Assembly: GCA_034422355.1 (NCBI GenBank)
Contig: DAOUJS010000146.1
Location: 1-64,000, forward strand
DNA: 64,000 nt
From: CATOSP01 sp034422355
GTDB lineage: Bacteria; Chloroflexota; Dehalococcoidia; Lucifugimonadales; UBA3495
Direction: 5' to 3'
The position numbers and the translations under genes were made by a program. The notes beneath the pieces are model-generated. The model ran no database searches. It was not told the origin of the DNA and saw nothing but the letters and a program-made list of their open reading frames with translations. Of this stretch, positions 7,941 through 15,601 are shown one piece after another (the stretch's first letter is position 1; every line of letters starts with the position of its first letter).

Positions 7941-8558
7941 ATGTTGAGAAAACGGCCTGAACAAGTCAAGACCGCCCCTGACCAGGGTAAGGGAGAGCGC
8001 GTCCCGCCGGGTCAGTTCCTCACCACCAAGTTTCCGGTGCTAACCTACGGCTCCACACCCAAGGTGGACCTGGACACTTTTTCGTTAAAGCTGTTCGGGC
8101 TGGTGGAACGGGAGGTCGAGCTTAGCTGGAAGGAGTTCACGGGTCTTGAGTGGACCACGGTCACGGCAGACTTCCACTGCGTAACCCAATGGAGCCAGTT
8201 GGACAATACCTGGGAGGGAGTTACCCTGGCCACGGTCGCAGGGCTGGCGCGGCCAAAGCCCCAAGCCAAGTTCATCATGGCCCACTGCTACGGCGGTTAC
8301 ACAACCAACCTGCCGCTGGACCTGGCGATGGAAGAGGGGCTTCTCGCCCACAAGCAGGAAGGGAAGGAACTGGGAGAGGGTCACGGTTGGCCGTTAAGGC
8401 TCGTCGTTCCCAGCCGGTACGGGTGGAAAAGCGCCAAGTGGGTCAACGGCATTGAGTTTATGGCGGAAGACGCCCCCGGATTCTGGGAGCAGCGCGGTTA
8501 CAACAATGACGCCGACCCGTGGAAGGAAGAGCGTTTCTGGCCTGAATTGACCCGTTAA
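7941..8558 (+). CDS. Soluble sulfite-oxidase-fold molybdopterin protein
   Basis: This 205-residue protein is a single oxidoreductase molybdopterin-binding domain of the sulfite oxidase/MsrP type. The molybdenum-ligating cysteine is probably Cys80 in ADFHCVTQWS, followed by NTWEGV, AHCYGGYTTNLPL, GWPLRLVVPSRYGWKSAKWVNGIEF and a C-terminal GYWE-like FWEQRGYNN. There is no signal peptide, so it is predicted to be cytosolic, unlike exported MsrP. ATG 7941 has AGGAGGTG immediately upstream. The protein corresponds to a short group of single-domain family members whose substrate is not known to me. No electron-transfer partner is adjacent. Confidence 0.88.
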   Translation: MLRKRPEQVKTAPDQGKGERVPPGQFLTTKFPVLTYGSTPKVDLDTFSLKLFGLVEREVELSWKEFTGLEWTTVTADFHCVTQWSQLDNTWEGVTLATVAGLARPKPQAKFIMAHCYGGYTTNLPLDLAMEEGLLAHKQEGKELGEGHGWPLRLVVPSRYGWKSAKWVNGIEFMAEDAPGFWEQRGYNNDADPWKEERFWPELTR

Positions 8559-8600
8559 CCCATCGGGCAGGCAATCCTGCCGCCTCACTGAACGCAAAAA

Positions 8601-8634
8601 GGCCCGGGGCCAGGCGAAAGCCCAACCCCGGGCC
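8601..8634 (-). terminator. Intrinsic terminator for the zinc-ribbon gene
   Basis: Arms GGCCCGGGG (8601-8609) and CCCCGGGCC (8626-8634) form a perfect nine-pair stem. Read on the minus strand it is followed by five T residues (complement of 8596-8600), just beyond the stop of the gene at 8656. Confidence 0.8.
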
Positions 8635-8655
8635 GATCCTTGGAACTCTACTACG

Positions 8656-8838
8656 TCAGGCGACCTTCAGTTCCTGTTCCCTTTCCTCACCGTGCGCCGG
8701 AGCGGGAGCAGACTGCTGCTCCACGAGAGGCAGGTCCTTCAGGTAACCACACTGGAGACAACTCAGGTACTTCCCGAAGATGTCCTCGGCAAGATAGAGG
8801 TCGCCACGGCATTTGGGGCAGAACTTGAACTTGATCAT
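8656..8838 (-). CDS. Small zinc-ribbon protein under a divergent heat-shock-type promoter
   Basis: This 60-residue protein starts MIKFKFCPKCRGDLYL and continues LSCLQCGYLKDL, giving two Cys-x2-Cys knuckles about 20 residues apart, the pattern of a rubredoxin-like zinc ribbon. The C-terminal third is charged and probably disordered. ATG 8838 is chosen, with AGGAGG nine bases upstream; GTG at 8841 is an alternative. It has its own strong promoter, which shares an inverted repeat with the promoter facing hspR, and it ends in a strong terminator, so it is a single-gene transcript. The function is unknown; co-regulation with the heat-shock operon is inferred from the shared site. Confidence 0.75.
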   Translation of the reverse strand: MIKFKFCPKCRGDLYLAEDIFGKYLSCLQCGYLKDLPLVEQQSAPAPAHGEEREQELKVA

Positions 8839-8887
8839 CACTCCTTTCCTCCTCGCGGGTGTCTCCTTCCTCTCTTAGCTCACTCAC

Positions 8888-8916
8888 ATTATCAGCCTTG
8901 ACACGGCATGTGTCAA
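8888..8916 (-). promoter_or_regulatory. Promoter of the zinc-ribbon gene
   Basis: On the minus strand TTGACA (complement of 8911-8916) and GATAAT (complement of 8888-8893) are separated by 17 bases, close to the sigma-70 consensus. Its -35 hexamer is one arm of the inverted repeat at 8898-8916. Confidence 0.75.
8898..8916. promoter_or_regulatory. Inverted repeat operator, HAIR-like
   Basis: TTGACAC (8898-8904) and GTGTCAA (8910-8916) are perfect inverted arms around GGCAT. Written as CTTGACA-N7-TGTCAAT it has the same geometry as the known HspR site HAIR (CTTGAGT-N7-ACTCAAG), with differences in the inner bases. Autoregulation by the HspR encoded downstream is inferred. Confidence 0.6.
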
Positions 8917-8926
8917 TATGTATCAT
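8898..8926 (+). promoter_or_regulatory. Promoter toward the hspR-grpE-dnaK operon
   Basis: TTGACA (8898-8903) and TATCAT (8921-8926) are 17 bases apart. The -35 is the other arm of the inverted repeat used by the divergent promoter. If this drives hspR (ATG 9207), the leader is about 270 bases long and includes a short open frame and a dispersed repeat. Confidence 0.7.
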
Positions 8927-8958
8927 ACAGACACTATCTTAATCAATGAGACTTGGCG

Positions 8959-9135
8959 ATGCCGGACGAAGGGCAGTGGATTACTACCTCCTGGAAATTC
9001 GTACCTTGTCAATCAGTGTCCTACGAATATCATAACAAGCCGGTATTACCTGTCTATTACGACGAGGAGATATTGCCGGATTCGTCTCGACCGGGATATT
9101 CGTCAAATCAGGCCCCGTCGGGCTACCTTATCTGA
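8959..9135 (+). CDS. Possible small leader protein, hypothetical
   Basis: An open frame of 58 residues starts MPDEGQWITTSWKF and runs through PVLPVYYDEEILPDSS to a stop at the edge of a dispersed repeat. It lies in an AT-richer stretch directly behind the strong promoter at 8898-8926 and before hspR. Composition is protein-like (several aromatic residues, no long low-complexity run), but the ribosome-binding site is weak and I recognise no family. It may be a chance frame in the operon leader. Confidence 0.3.
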   Translation: MPDEGQWITTSWKFVPCQSVSYEYHNKPVLPVYYDEEILPDSSRPGYSSNQAPSGYLI

Positions 9136-9191
9136 GAACGTCGCCCCATACCAACGTTCCGGCCGGGGAGCGGCGGATAGGATCCGTCCCC
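9132..9191 (-). repeat. Dispersed 60-bp repeat, copy B
   Basis: Read on the minus strand this copy begins GGGGACGGATCCTATCC, has CTCCCCGGCCGG in the middle and ends CGACGTTCTCAG. It is nearly identical in both ends to copy C at 55588-55647. It lies 15 bases before the hspR start codon, in the opposite orientation to that gene. Confidence 0.8.
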
Positions 9192-9206
9192 AGAGGGAGC
9201 AGACAA

Positions 9207-9710
9207 ATGCAGCAACGTTCTAAAACCAGTGTGCAGACCCAGACCAATACGCGCCGCCAGCGGCAGCCTTCTTTGGCAGAAGAGTCACGGTTGGCGAGGG
9301 CAGCCCACACGCGAGCAGACGAAGCCGCCGGGCCTAATGCACGAGACCAGCAACCGGACCCGCAAATGGAAGGGGTTTACATCATCAGCGTGGCTGCCCG
9401 AATCCTGGACGTTCACCCCCAAACGCTGAGAAAGTACGAACGGCTCGGCCTGATTAACCCCGGAAGGACCCTGGGAATGCTCCGGCTGTATTCCAGGGAG
9501 GACATTCGCAGGGTGCGGCTGATCCAGTACCTGTCCGGCAACCTTGGGTTGAATCTGGCCGGGGTTGAGTTCGCCCTTGGGATGGTGGAGAAACTGCTCC
9601 TGTTCCGGGACAGGGTGGATTCGGTATCCAGGGACACCCCGCTTCAGGAGACTATAGAGCAGGAACTGGCCGCGCTGTTCAAGTCCACCGGCCTTCCACT
9701 GGACGACTAG
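9207..9710 (+). CDS. hspR: MerR-family heat-shock repressor HspR
   Basis: This 167-residue protein contains a MerR-type winged helix-turn-helix from about residue 54: VYIISVAARILDVHPQTLRKYERLGLI, then NPGRTLGMLRLYSREDIRRV and GLNLAGVEFALGMVEKLL. The HPQTLRKYERLGL motif and LNLAGVE dimerisation helix are typical of HspR, which represses dnaK operons and senses free DnaK. The first 50 residues are a polar, probably disordered extension; ATG 9207 has GGGAG eight bases upstream, whereas ATG 9366 has none, so the longer form is chosen. It is first in the hspR-grpE-dnaK operon, and a HAIR-like inverted repeat lies in the promoter at 8898-8916. Confidence 0.88.
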   Translation: MQQRSKTSVQTQTNTRRQRQPSLAEESRLARAAHTRADEAAGPNARDQQPDPQMEGVYIISVAARILDVHPQTLRKYERLGLINPGRTLGMLRLYSREDIRRVRLIQYLSGNLGLNLAGVEFALGMVEKLLLFRDRVDSVSRDTPLQETIEQELAALFKSTGLPLDD

Positions 9711-9775
9711 CCGGTGAGCGAGCAGGACTGGCCAGACAGGCGGACTACATCGAAAGCACAGCAGAGGCGTTGTAC

Positions 9776-10369
9776 ATGACGAGAGAGCAGGACGAATGGA
9801 AGATCCCACAGGAGGAGTCCGGTCCGGGCCAAACGGACGGTCCGGGCGGAGACCCCGATGGAGCAGACCAGGGCGAGTTGACTCCGGACATGCAGATCAT
9901 GAACCTTAGGGAACAGTTGGAAGCGGCGCTGGCCGACGCCGCCAAGTACCGCGGCGAGGTGCAGTACAAGGAGGCCGAGTTACAGACGGAGCGACGCCGC
10001 TCCGCGGAGCAGCGGGCCGACGCTGCCAAGTACCGGGACGAAGACCTGCTCCGGGACCTGCTCCCGGCAATTGAGGGGCTGGACCTGGCACTGAACGCCC
10101 CGGTCAGCGACCAGTGGGGCGATGGGGTCAAGCTGGCTGTACGCGAGATGAAGCGCCGGCTGGAAATTCGGGGCATCAACCTCATCAACGCCACCGAGGG
10201 CCAGCCTTTCGACCCCAACGAACACGATGCTATAGGGGCTGAGGAGTCCACCAAGCATACTCCGGGCCACATTGTCCAGGCAGTGAGAGGCGGATATCGC
10301 CTCCACGACCGGGTAATCCAACCGGCGCAGGTAATCGTGGCTACAGAGCGGCACGAGACTGAAGAGTAA
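9776..10369 (+). CDS. grpE: GrpE, nucleotide exchange factor for DnaK
   Basis: This 197-residue protein has an acidic low-complexity N-terminus (about 1-40), a long alpha-helical coiled region (residues 42-95) and the compact C-terminal beta domain: DLLPAIEGLDLAL, GINLINATEGQPFDPNEHDAI and VRGGYRLHDRVIQPAQVIVA, all diagnostic of GrpE. It releases ADP from DnaK. ATG 9776 is preferred over TTG 9770 because AGAGG lies eight bases before it. The helical segment contains two DAAKYR units about 29 residues apart. It sits between hspR and dnaK with gaps of 65 and 32 bases, consistent with one operon. Confidence 0.95.
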   Translation: MTREQDEWKIPQEESGPGQTDGPGGDPDGADQGELTPDMQIMNLREQLEAALADAAKYRGEVQYKEAELQTERRRSAEQRADAAKYRDEDLLRDLLPAIEGLDLALNAPVSDQWGDGVKLAVREMKRRLEIRGINLINATEGQPFDPNEHDAIGAEESTKHTPGHIVQAVRGGYRLHDRVIQPAQVIVATERHETEE

Positions 10370-10401
10370 CTTTCCGGAAGCTGGAAGAAAGGAGACACGC
10401 G

Positions 10402-12312
10402 ATGGCTAAAGTATTGGGAATTGACCTGGGTACGACCAACTCAGTCGCCGCGGTGATCGAGAGTGGCGAACCGGTAGTAGTAGAAAACGCCGAGGGGGCG
10501 CGGCTGACCCCTTCTGTCGTCGCCGTCAACAGCCGCACTGACGAGAGGTACGTTGGCCAGATCGCAAAGCGGCAGGCCGTGACGAACCCGGAGAACACGC
10601 TTTTCTCTGTCAAGCGACTCATGGGCCGCAAGTTCCGGGACTCAGAGGTCCAGAACGCCATCAACAGGCTGCCGTACAAGATTGTCCAGGCTTCCGATGG
10701 CGATGCTCATGTTGAGATGAACGGTCAGAGCTATGCCCCGCCCCAGATTTCGTCCTTCGTGCTGCAAAAGATCAAGCAGGACGCGGAGGCCAAGCTGGGC
10801 GAGAGGATCACCCAAGCGGTGATCACCGTTCCCGCATACTTCAACGACTCGCAGCGCCAGGCCACCAAGGACGCCGGGACCATCGCCGGACTGGAAGTGC
10901 TGCGGATCATCAACGAGCCGACTGCGTCCTCCCTGGCTTATGGTGTGGACAAGACCAATACCGATGCCACGGTCGCGGTATTTGATCTCGGGGGAGGGAC
11001 TTTCGACATCACAATACTCCAACTCGGTGACGGGGTCTTCGAGGTGAAATCCACCAACGGGGATACCTATCTTGGCGGCGATGACTTCGACCAGCAGATA
11101 CTGGAATGGCTGATCGACGAGTTCCGCCAGGAATCCGGCATTGACCTGAGCAAGGACCGGATGGCCCTGCAACGGCTGCGGGACGCGGCGGAGAGGGCCA
11201 AGGTCGAGCTTTCCAGCGTGCTGGAGACGGAAATCAACCTGCCTTTCATTACCGCCGATGCGTCAGGCCCGGCTCACCTGGTGAAGACCCTCGGCCGGGC
11301 CAGGTTGGAGCAGTTGGTAGGAGACCTGATCGCTCGTACCGAAGGCCCGTGCAAGCAGGCCCTCAGCGACGCCGGTCTGAGCGCAAGCGGCATAGACGAG
11401 GTGATCATGGTCGGCGGCATGACGCGGATGCCGGCCGTCCAGGAGAAAGTCAAGCAGCTGTTCGGACAGGAACCCAACCGGAACGTCAACCCTGACGAGG
11501 CAGTGGCCCTCGGCGCGGCCATACAGGCCGGGGTGCTGGCCGGAGAGGTCGGAGACCTGGTCTTGCTGGATGTAACCCCACTTACGCTCGGGCTGGAGAC
11601 CCTGGGCAACGTCTCGACAACTCTTATCCCTAGAAACACGACCATACCTACCCGCAAGGCCGAGACGTTCACCACCGCTGCCAACGGACAAACTACCGTA
11701 GACATTCACGTGCTCCAGGGGGAGCGGCCAATGGCGGCGGACAACAAGTCCATCGGCCGGTTCATGCTGGACGGGATTCTTCCCGCCCCCAGGGGCGTGC
11801 CCCAGATCGAGGTGATGTTCGACATCGACGCCAATGGGATACTCAGTGTGTCGGCCCAGGACAAGGGCACCGGTAAGGAGCAGAAGATAGTGATCCAGTC
11901 CGGGTCGGGGCTTTCCAAGGATGAGATCGACCGGATGGTCGATGAGGCCAAGACCCACGAGGCGGAGGACCAGCAGAGGCGCGCCGAGGCGGAGACCCGC
12001 AATCAAGCGGACTCGCTGGTCTACAGCACGGAGAAACTGCTGCAAGACAACGCGGACAATATCCCCGAGGACCTCAAGGCCGAGGTGGAGGGCAAGCTGA
12101 CCACGCTTCGGACTGCCGTATCGGGCGGCACCATTGCGGAGATTCAGACCGCGATGACGGACCTTAATGCCTCGCTGCAACGGGTGGGTGAGGCAGTCTA
12201 CTCTCAGTCCGGCGGGGCCGCCGGAGCCGGTGGAGCTACGGTGGATGACAGCCCCGTGGAAGACGTTCCACCGGATGACGACACGGTGGAAGGGGAGTTC
12301 CGAGAGGTTTAG
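10402..12312 (+). CDS. dnaK: Molecular chaperone DnaK (Hsp70)
   Basis: This 636-residue Hsp70 has the ATPase phosphate-loop IDLGTTNSVAAV (5-16), VPAYFNDSQRQATKDAG, INEPTASSLAYG, FDLGGGTFDIT near 194, VIMVGGMTRMPAVQ near 335, the linker and substrate domain DLVLLDVTPLTLGLET near 391, and a C-terminal lid that ends acidic (DDDTVEGEFREV). The length is normal for bacterial DnaK. AGAAAGGAG precedes the ATG. It is the last gene of the hspR-grpE-dnaK operon; dnaJ is encoded far away at 35688 under its own promoter. Control by HspR is expected from the upstream inverted repeat. Confidence 0.98.
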   Translation: MAKVLGIDLGTTNSVAAVIESGEPVVVENAEGARLTPSVVAVNSRTDERYVGQIAKRQAVTNPENTLFSVKRLMGRKFRDSEVQNAINRLPYKIVQASDGDAHVEMNGQSYAPPQISSFVLQKIKQDAEAKLGERITQAVITVPAYFNDSQRQATKDAGTIAGLEVLRIINEPTASSLAYGVDKTNTDATVAVFDLGGGTFDITILQLGDGVFEVKSTNGDTYLGGDDFDQQILEWLIDEFRQESGIDLSKDRMALQRLRDAAERAKVELSSVLETEINLPFITADASGPAHLVKTLGRARLEQLVGDLIARTEGPCKQALSDAGLSASGIDEVIMVGGMTRMPAVQEKVKQLFGQEPNRNVNPDEAVALGAAIQAGVLAGEVGDLVLLDVTPLTLGLETLGNVSTTLIPRNTTIPTRKAETFTTAANGQTTVDIHVLQGERPMAADNKSIGRFMLDGILPAPRGVPQIEVMFDIDANGILSVSAQDKGTGKEQKIVIQSGSGLSKDEIDRMVDEAKTHEAEDQQRRAEAETRNQADSLVYSTEKLLQDNADNIPEDLKAEVEGKLTTLRTAVSGGTIAEIQTAMTDLNASLQRVGEAVYSQSGGAAGAGGATVDDSPVEDVPPDDDTVEGEFREV

Positions 12313-12329
12313 GGGCGCACAGCACGATG

Positions 12330-12356
12330 TTGCCGGGGGCCATCATCTGGTATAAT
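12330..12356 (+). promoter_or_regulatory. Promoter before the 94-residue hypothetical gene
   Basis: TTGCCG (12330-12335) and a perfect TATAAT (12351-12356) are separated by 15 bases, shorter than optimal. It lies 71 bases before the ATG at 12427 and directly after dnaK. Confidence 0.5.
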
Positions 12357-12426
12357 GGCCCTCTATTCCAAAATCCTCCCTGCCTGCGAAATCTGGCGGG
12401 TCACGGTCAGTGCTGATGGAGAGGAC

Positions 12427-12711
12427 ATGAGCGGAAAACAAGATAGAGTGGACCAAGAGGTTGTGGAAGGCGAAAATACCTGGACAATTGAGGGAGTCGA
12501 GCAGCGGCTGACCCCTTTACAGTACCACTACCTGAGTCTGCTTCAGCGTCTGATCGATACAAAGAACAGCTATCAGACGGACCCGGAATTCGAAGAGTGG
12601 AAGATGGGCGCTCTCAACAAGTCGGTCTATTCAACTCTTCGTGACTGCATCGAGTCGAACGTAGGCGACATTGCCAAGGAAATGCTCAGGGAGACCCATA
12701 GCGTCAACTAA
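12427..12711 (+). CDS. Hypothetical protein, 94 residues
   Basis: This small soluble protein has a polar N-terminus (MSGKQDRVDQEV) and a mostly helical remainder with TPLQYHYLSLLQRLIDTKNS and VYSTLRDCIESNVGDIAKE. GGAGAGG precedes the ATG and a good -10 lies upstream, so expression is likely. I do not recognise the family. It follows dnaK but has its own promoter, and a hairpin separates it from the convergent deacetylase gene. No catalytic motif is visible; the single cysteine is isolated. Confidence 0.65.
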   Translation: MSGKQDRVDQEVVEGENTWTIEGVEQRLTPLQYHYLSLLQRLIDTKNSYQTDPEFEEWKMGALNKSVYSTLRDCIESNVGDIAKEMLRETHSVN

Positions 12712-12781
12712 GCCGAGCGGACTCATCCGGAGATTCATTGGAAACGGCCCGCGGGAAATGGCCCCCGCCCGCACCAATGCC

Positions 12782-12803
12782 GGGGAAGGTGACGGCCTTC
12801 CCC
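12782..12803. terminator. Hairpin between convergent genes
   Basis: Arms GGGGAAGG (12782-12789) and CCTTCCCC (12796-12803) pair perfectly around a six-base loop, between the stops of two convergent genes. There is no T-run, so termination is plausible by position only. Confidence 0.45.
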
Positions 12804-12805
12804 AG

Positions 12806-13936
12806 CTACCCAGAAATAGAGTGCAACGGAAATAGTTGTCCCCTGACACTGGCCACGGTCTCCACCGCGAATATCCGTGAGTCCCGTTGTACATCTGCGG
12901 GAACCTGGGGTATGAAGGTATCCCGGAGCCGCTCAGCGCCGTGGAGGGCCACGAAGGGTCCAGGCAACCGGTCAGGCCATTCCACGTCCAGCATGACTCC
13001 GTAGGCCAACGCCCAGGAGCGGGCAACGGCGCTCAGGTCGTAACCGCCTCCACCCAGGGCCAGCCAGGGCACTCCCATCCCGGCAAACTCCCGGACCGCC
13101 TCGACGAATCCTCTGGTGGTCACCTGCAAGTGGGTCAGCGGGTCGCTGTGATAGGTGTCTATGCCCAACTGGGTCACCAGCACGTCCGGCGCAAAGGCTT
13201 TCAGAAGAGGCAGGACGGCGTCTCGAAACACCTCGAGATAGGTCTCGTCGCCGGTATAGGGATATAGAGGCAAATTGACTGAATAGCCCACTCCCGTGCC
13301 GGACCCTATTTCAGATACGAACCCCGTACCCGGGAACAGATACCGGCCGGACTCATGGATGGAAATTGTGAGTACCCGGTCGTCCTCATAAAAAGCCTCC
13401 TGCACTCCGTCGCCGTGGTGCGCGTCGATGTCCACGTAGGCAACCCTCATCCCCCTCCCCAGGAGATAATTGATCGCCACGGCAGGGTCGTTGAAAACGC
13501 AGAACCCCGATGCGTGTCCGGCTGCGGCGTGGTGCAATCCGCCGGAAATGTTAAAGGCCGCATCCACCTTCCCGTCAGCGACCAGCTCAGCGGCCACCAA
13601 CGATGCGCCGGTGCTGAGGCAAGCGGCGTCGTACATTCCCCGGTAGTAGGGGTTGTCGCCCTGGAGACTGAAGTTGAACCTGCCTGGGTCGTAACCGCTG
13701 AGTCCCAGGCCGAAACTGCGGACGGCAGCGATGTATTCCCGGCTGTGCAGGGTCATAAGCTCCGCTTCCGTGGCAGGACGAGGCGGCACCAGCAGAGAAT
13801 CTGCCTGATCGAATGCGCCGAAGGACTCCAATAACTCGTATGTGTACCGGAGTCTCACGGGCCGCATGGGGTGGTCGGACCGGAGCTGGTGCCGGGACAT
13901 CGCCTCGTCATAGATAAACGCCGCTCGTGGACTCAC
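12806..13936 (-). CDS. Histone-deacetylase-family protein (AcuC-like)
   Basis: This 376-residue protein is an arginase/deacetylase-fold zinc hydrolase. The paired active-site histidines are in GGLHHAAAGHASGFCVFNDPA (HH at 135-136), and the zinc ligands are in YVDIDAHHGDGVQ (Asp171, His173) and GIDTYHSDPLTH near 255. Length and start (AAFIYDEAMSRHQL, HPMRPVR) match AcuC-type deacetylases, which remove acetyl groups from acetyl-CoA synthetase or other lysines, rather than acetylpolyamine hydrolases. Its start overlaps the stop of the upstream Mut7-C gene by four bases, suggesting translational coupling. No acetoin genes are present, so the acetoin role cannot be assumed. Confidence 0.9.
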   Translation of the reverse strand: MSPRAAFIYDEAMSRHQLRSDHPMRPVRLRYTYELLESFGAFDQADSLLVPPRPATEAELMTLHSREYIAAVRSFGLGLSGYDPGRFNFSLQGDNPYYRGMYDAACLSTGASLVAAELVADGKVDAAFNISGGLHHAAAGHASGFCVFNDPAVAINYLLGRGMRVAYVDIDAHHGDGVQEAFYEDDRVLTISIHESGRYLFPGTGFVSEIGSGTGVGYSVNLPLYPYTGDETYLEVFRDAVLPLLKAFAPDVLVTQLGIDTYHSDPLTHLQVTTRGFVEAVREFAGMGVPWLALGGGGYDLSAVARSWALAYGVMLDVEWPDRLPGPFVALHGAERLRDTFIPQVPADVQRDSRIFAVETVASVRGQLFPLHSISG

Positions 13937-14409
13937 AACGCCTCCGAAATAGCGCGTTCAATTTCGGACTTCATGTTGGACCAGTGAGTTCCCCTCCAGT
14001 ACAGCCGGAGGCACTGGGGGCAACGCATAAATTTGCATTGGGTGGCCAGAATGTAAGGAGGCAGCCGCGCGGCCACTTCTTCCTTCGCCGCCTGTTCCAG
14101 GGCCAAGTTGCAACAGACGCACCGGGTAAACCCGCTTTTGAAGTCCAGTTTCAGTTCCCTGACCAGTTGCCGCAGTTGTCCTCTCAGGTCATCATCCTTG
14201 ATATGGACGACCCGCATCTGGCCCAGGCGGGCAGCCCTGCGCCGGGCAATGCCGGAGTCCCTGGTCACCAGAGTCCGTGACTCCTTCAACGCAATTCTCA
14301 CAAGTTCGTTGTCGCCACGCTCACTGGGGAACAAGGCGTCGTACCCCATGATCCTCAGCCACCTTGCCAGGCGGCCCACGTTTACGTCGACGACGAACCG
14401 ATGCTGCAT
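13933..14409 (-). CDS. Mut7-C RNase-domain protein
   Basis: This protein of 158 residues begins MQHRFVVDVNVGRLARWLRIMGYD, a PIN-like Mut7-C start with an early conserved aspartate, followed by TLVTRDSGIARRR and a C-terminal zinc-binding portion with CVCC and CPQCLRLYWRGTHW. Mut7-C proteins are predicted RNases with a zinc ribbon. ATG 14409 is chosen because it starts right at the conserved strand; an in-frame TTG at 14457 would add 16 residues. It is coupled to the downstream deacetylase by a four-base overlap. The biological RNA target is unknown. Confidence 0.82.
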   Translation of the reverse strand: MQHRFVVDVNVGRLARWLRIMGYDALFPSERGDNELVRIALKESRTLVTRDSGIARRRAARLGQMRVVHIKDDDLRGQLRQLVRELKLDFKSGFTRCVCCNLALEQAAKEEVAARLPPYILATQCKFMRCPQCLRLYWRGTHWSNMKSEIERAISEAL

Positions 14410-14818
14410 GTTGGTTCCAGCCGGCAGTGTAGTTGGAGACGGGTTGAGTCTATTCAAAAACGTCCATGAGGGTCAAGCTGTGGGAATTGTTGGGAGCCGT
14501 ATGGGAAATACAGAGAGGCGTGTCCCGTGCCTGTTCCCACAAAAATCGACCCGGAGGGGTGCGCCAAGCGAGGCCACGTTTTCCATCCTGGACACGACAA
14601 AATGCTGAAAACTCGCCTTCATAACTCTACGAATCTCCCTGATGATCGGAGGTATATTATGTTTCATGGAAAATTGACGGGGACCATTGGCTGAGTTGTC
14701 CTCCGGGCCCTGCGATCCCAGGATTGCGCGGCGGGGGATAACGCTGATGTTTTCAGCCCAGCCGTATTAAGAGCGACGGGCGGACCGGGGATATGCGGAC
14801 AAAGTAAGGAGGCGGGTA
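14410..14818. other. Intergenic region between divergent genes
   Basis: No supported gene is seen. The region lies between the starts of divergent genes and should contain promoters for both. A TATATT at 14653-14658 is a possible plus-strand -10 without a clear -35. GGAGGCGGG directly precedes the next ATG. Confidence 0.4.
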
Positions 14819-15448
14819 ATGCTTAGAGGGAACGGGTTTGATCTAACCCTTGATGAGCGGCTTCGGAGGGCGGAAGAGGCCGAGTTAGAGTTGCAGCGGC
14901 TTCAACCAATGGCCGAAGAAGCCCCTAAGCTGCGGGCCACGAAAGCGAAATTGGAGAAGAGGAAAGCCCAGGAGAAGGCCAAAGAGGCCTTGATGAATAC
15001 TGTGGTCACCTCCGTAGAGTCAGCCTCCAACCGCCAGTCCGAGGTCCCACAGCTTCTGGACGGCGCCGGAAGGGCCATCAGGGAGCTTTACGAGGCTCTC
15101 CGGGAGATCGACCGACACCGCAGGGAAGCAACCGACTGCCTTACCAAGATCGACCGCATCGACTATGAGATCGAATTGGAGCAACGGAAGGAGCTGGAGG
15201 AGGCCAACGACAGAGATACTCGCGGGTTGGCCTACGCCGTAGCTGCGCATCACGGCGACACCCGGGTCAAGGGCATGTTGAACGAGCTGGACCCCGATTT
15301 CGGGTTTGTCAACGGCTGCGACCTGACCAACCCATTGGTCCGTGATACCCTTCGATTCGTGATGAGTCACGCCCTATCGGCCTCAAATATCGAACTCGAA
15401 GAGTATGAGCGGGCTATTGAGGAGGCGATGGAGCCGGCTGAGTCGTAG
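14819..15448 (+). CDS. Hypothetical coiled-coil protein
   Basis: This 209-residue protein is highly charged and helical. Residues 13-60 (DERLRRAEEAELELQRL onward) and 85-135 have heptad-like patterns rich in Glu, Lys, Arg and Leu, consistent with a coiled coil. The C-terminal 70 residues are more globular and contain HHGDTRVKGMLNEL, VNGCDLTNPLVRDTL and a closing acidic helix. It has GGAGG upstream of the ATG and ends at a strong hairpin, so it is a single-gene unit. I do not recognise the family; phage-like or scaffold-like roles are possible but unsupported. Confidence 0.65.
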   Translation: MLRGNGFDLTLDERLRRAEEAELELQRLQPMAEEAPKLRATKAKLEKRKAQEKAKEALMNTVVTSVESASNRQSEVPQLLDGAGRAIRELYEALREIDRHRREATDCLTKIDRIDYEIELEQRKELEEANDRDTRGLAYAVAAHHGDTRVKGMLNELDPDFGFVNGCDLTNPLVRDTLRFVMSHALSASNIELEEYERAIEEAMEPAES

Positions 15449-15526
15449 CGTCGCCGCGACCAGCCGATGGGTCTCACAAACGTTGGCTGTCAGCAACGCG
15501 AGACTCCGCCAAGTCATCCAGCCATA

Positions 15527-15560
15527 AATCGGGCAACCGCTAGTTTACGGTTGCCCGATT
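15527..15560 (+). terminator. 13-bp hairpin after the coiled-coil gene
   Basis: AATCGGGCAACCG (15527-15539) and CGGTTGCCCGATT (15548-15560) are perfect inverted arms with an eight-base loop, about 80 bases after the stop at 15448. The arms end in AA and TT, but there is no long T-run. Confidence 0.65.
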
Positions 15561-15601
15561 TGCGATAATTGGGCGAACCTGATAAATGGATCGAAGCCGA
15601 T

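Noticed and set aside
14510..14590. Possible further copy of the dispersed repeat
   Set aside because: Only short GC-rich similarity; the conserved ends GGATCCT and GTTCTCAG are missing.
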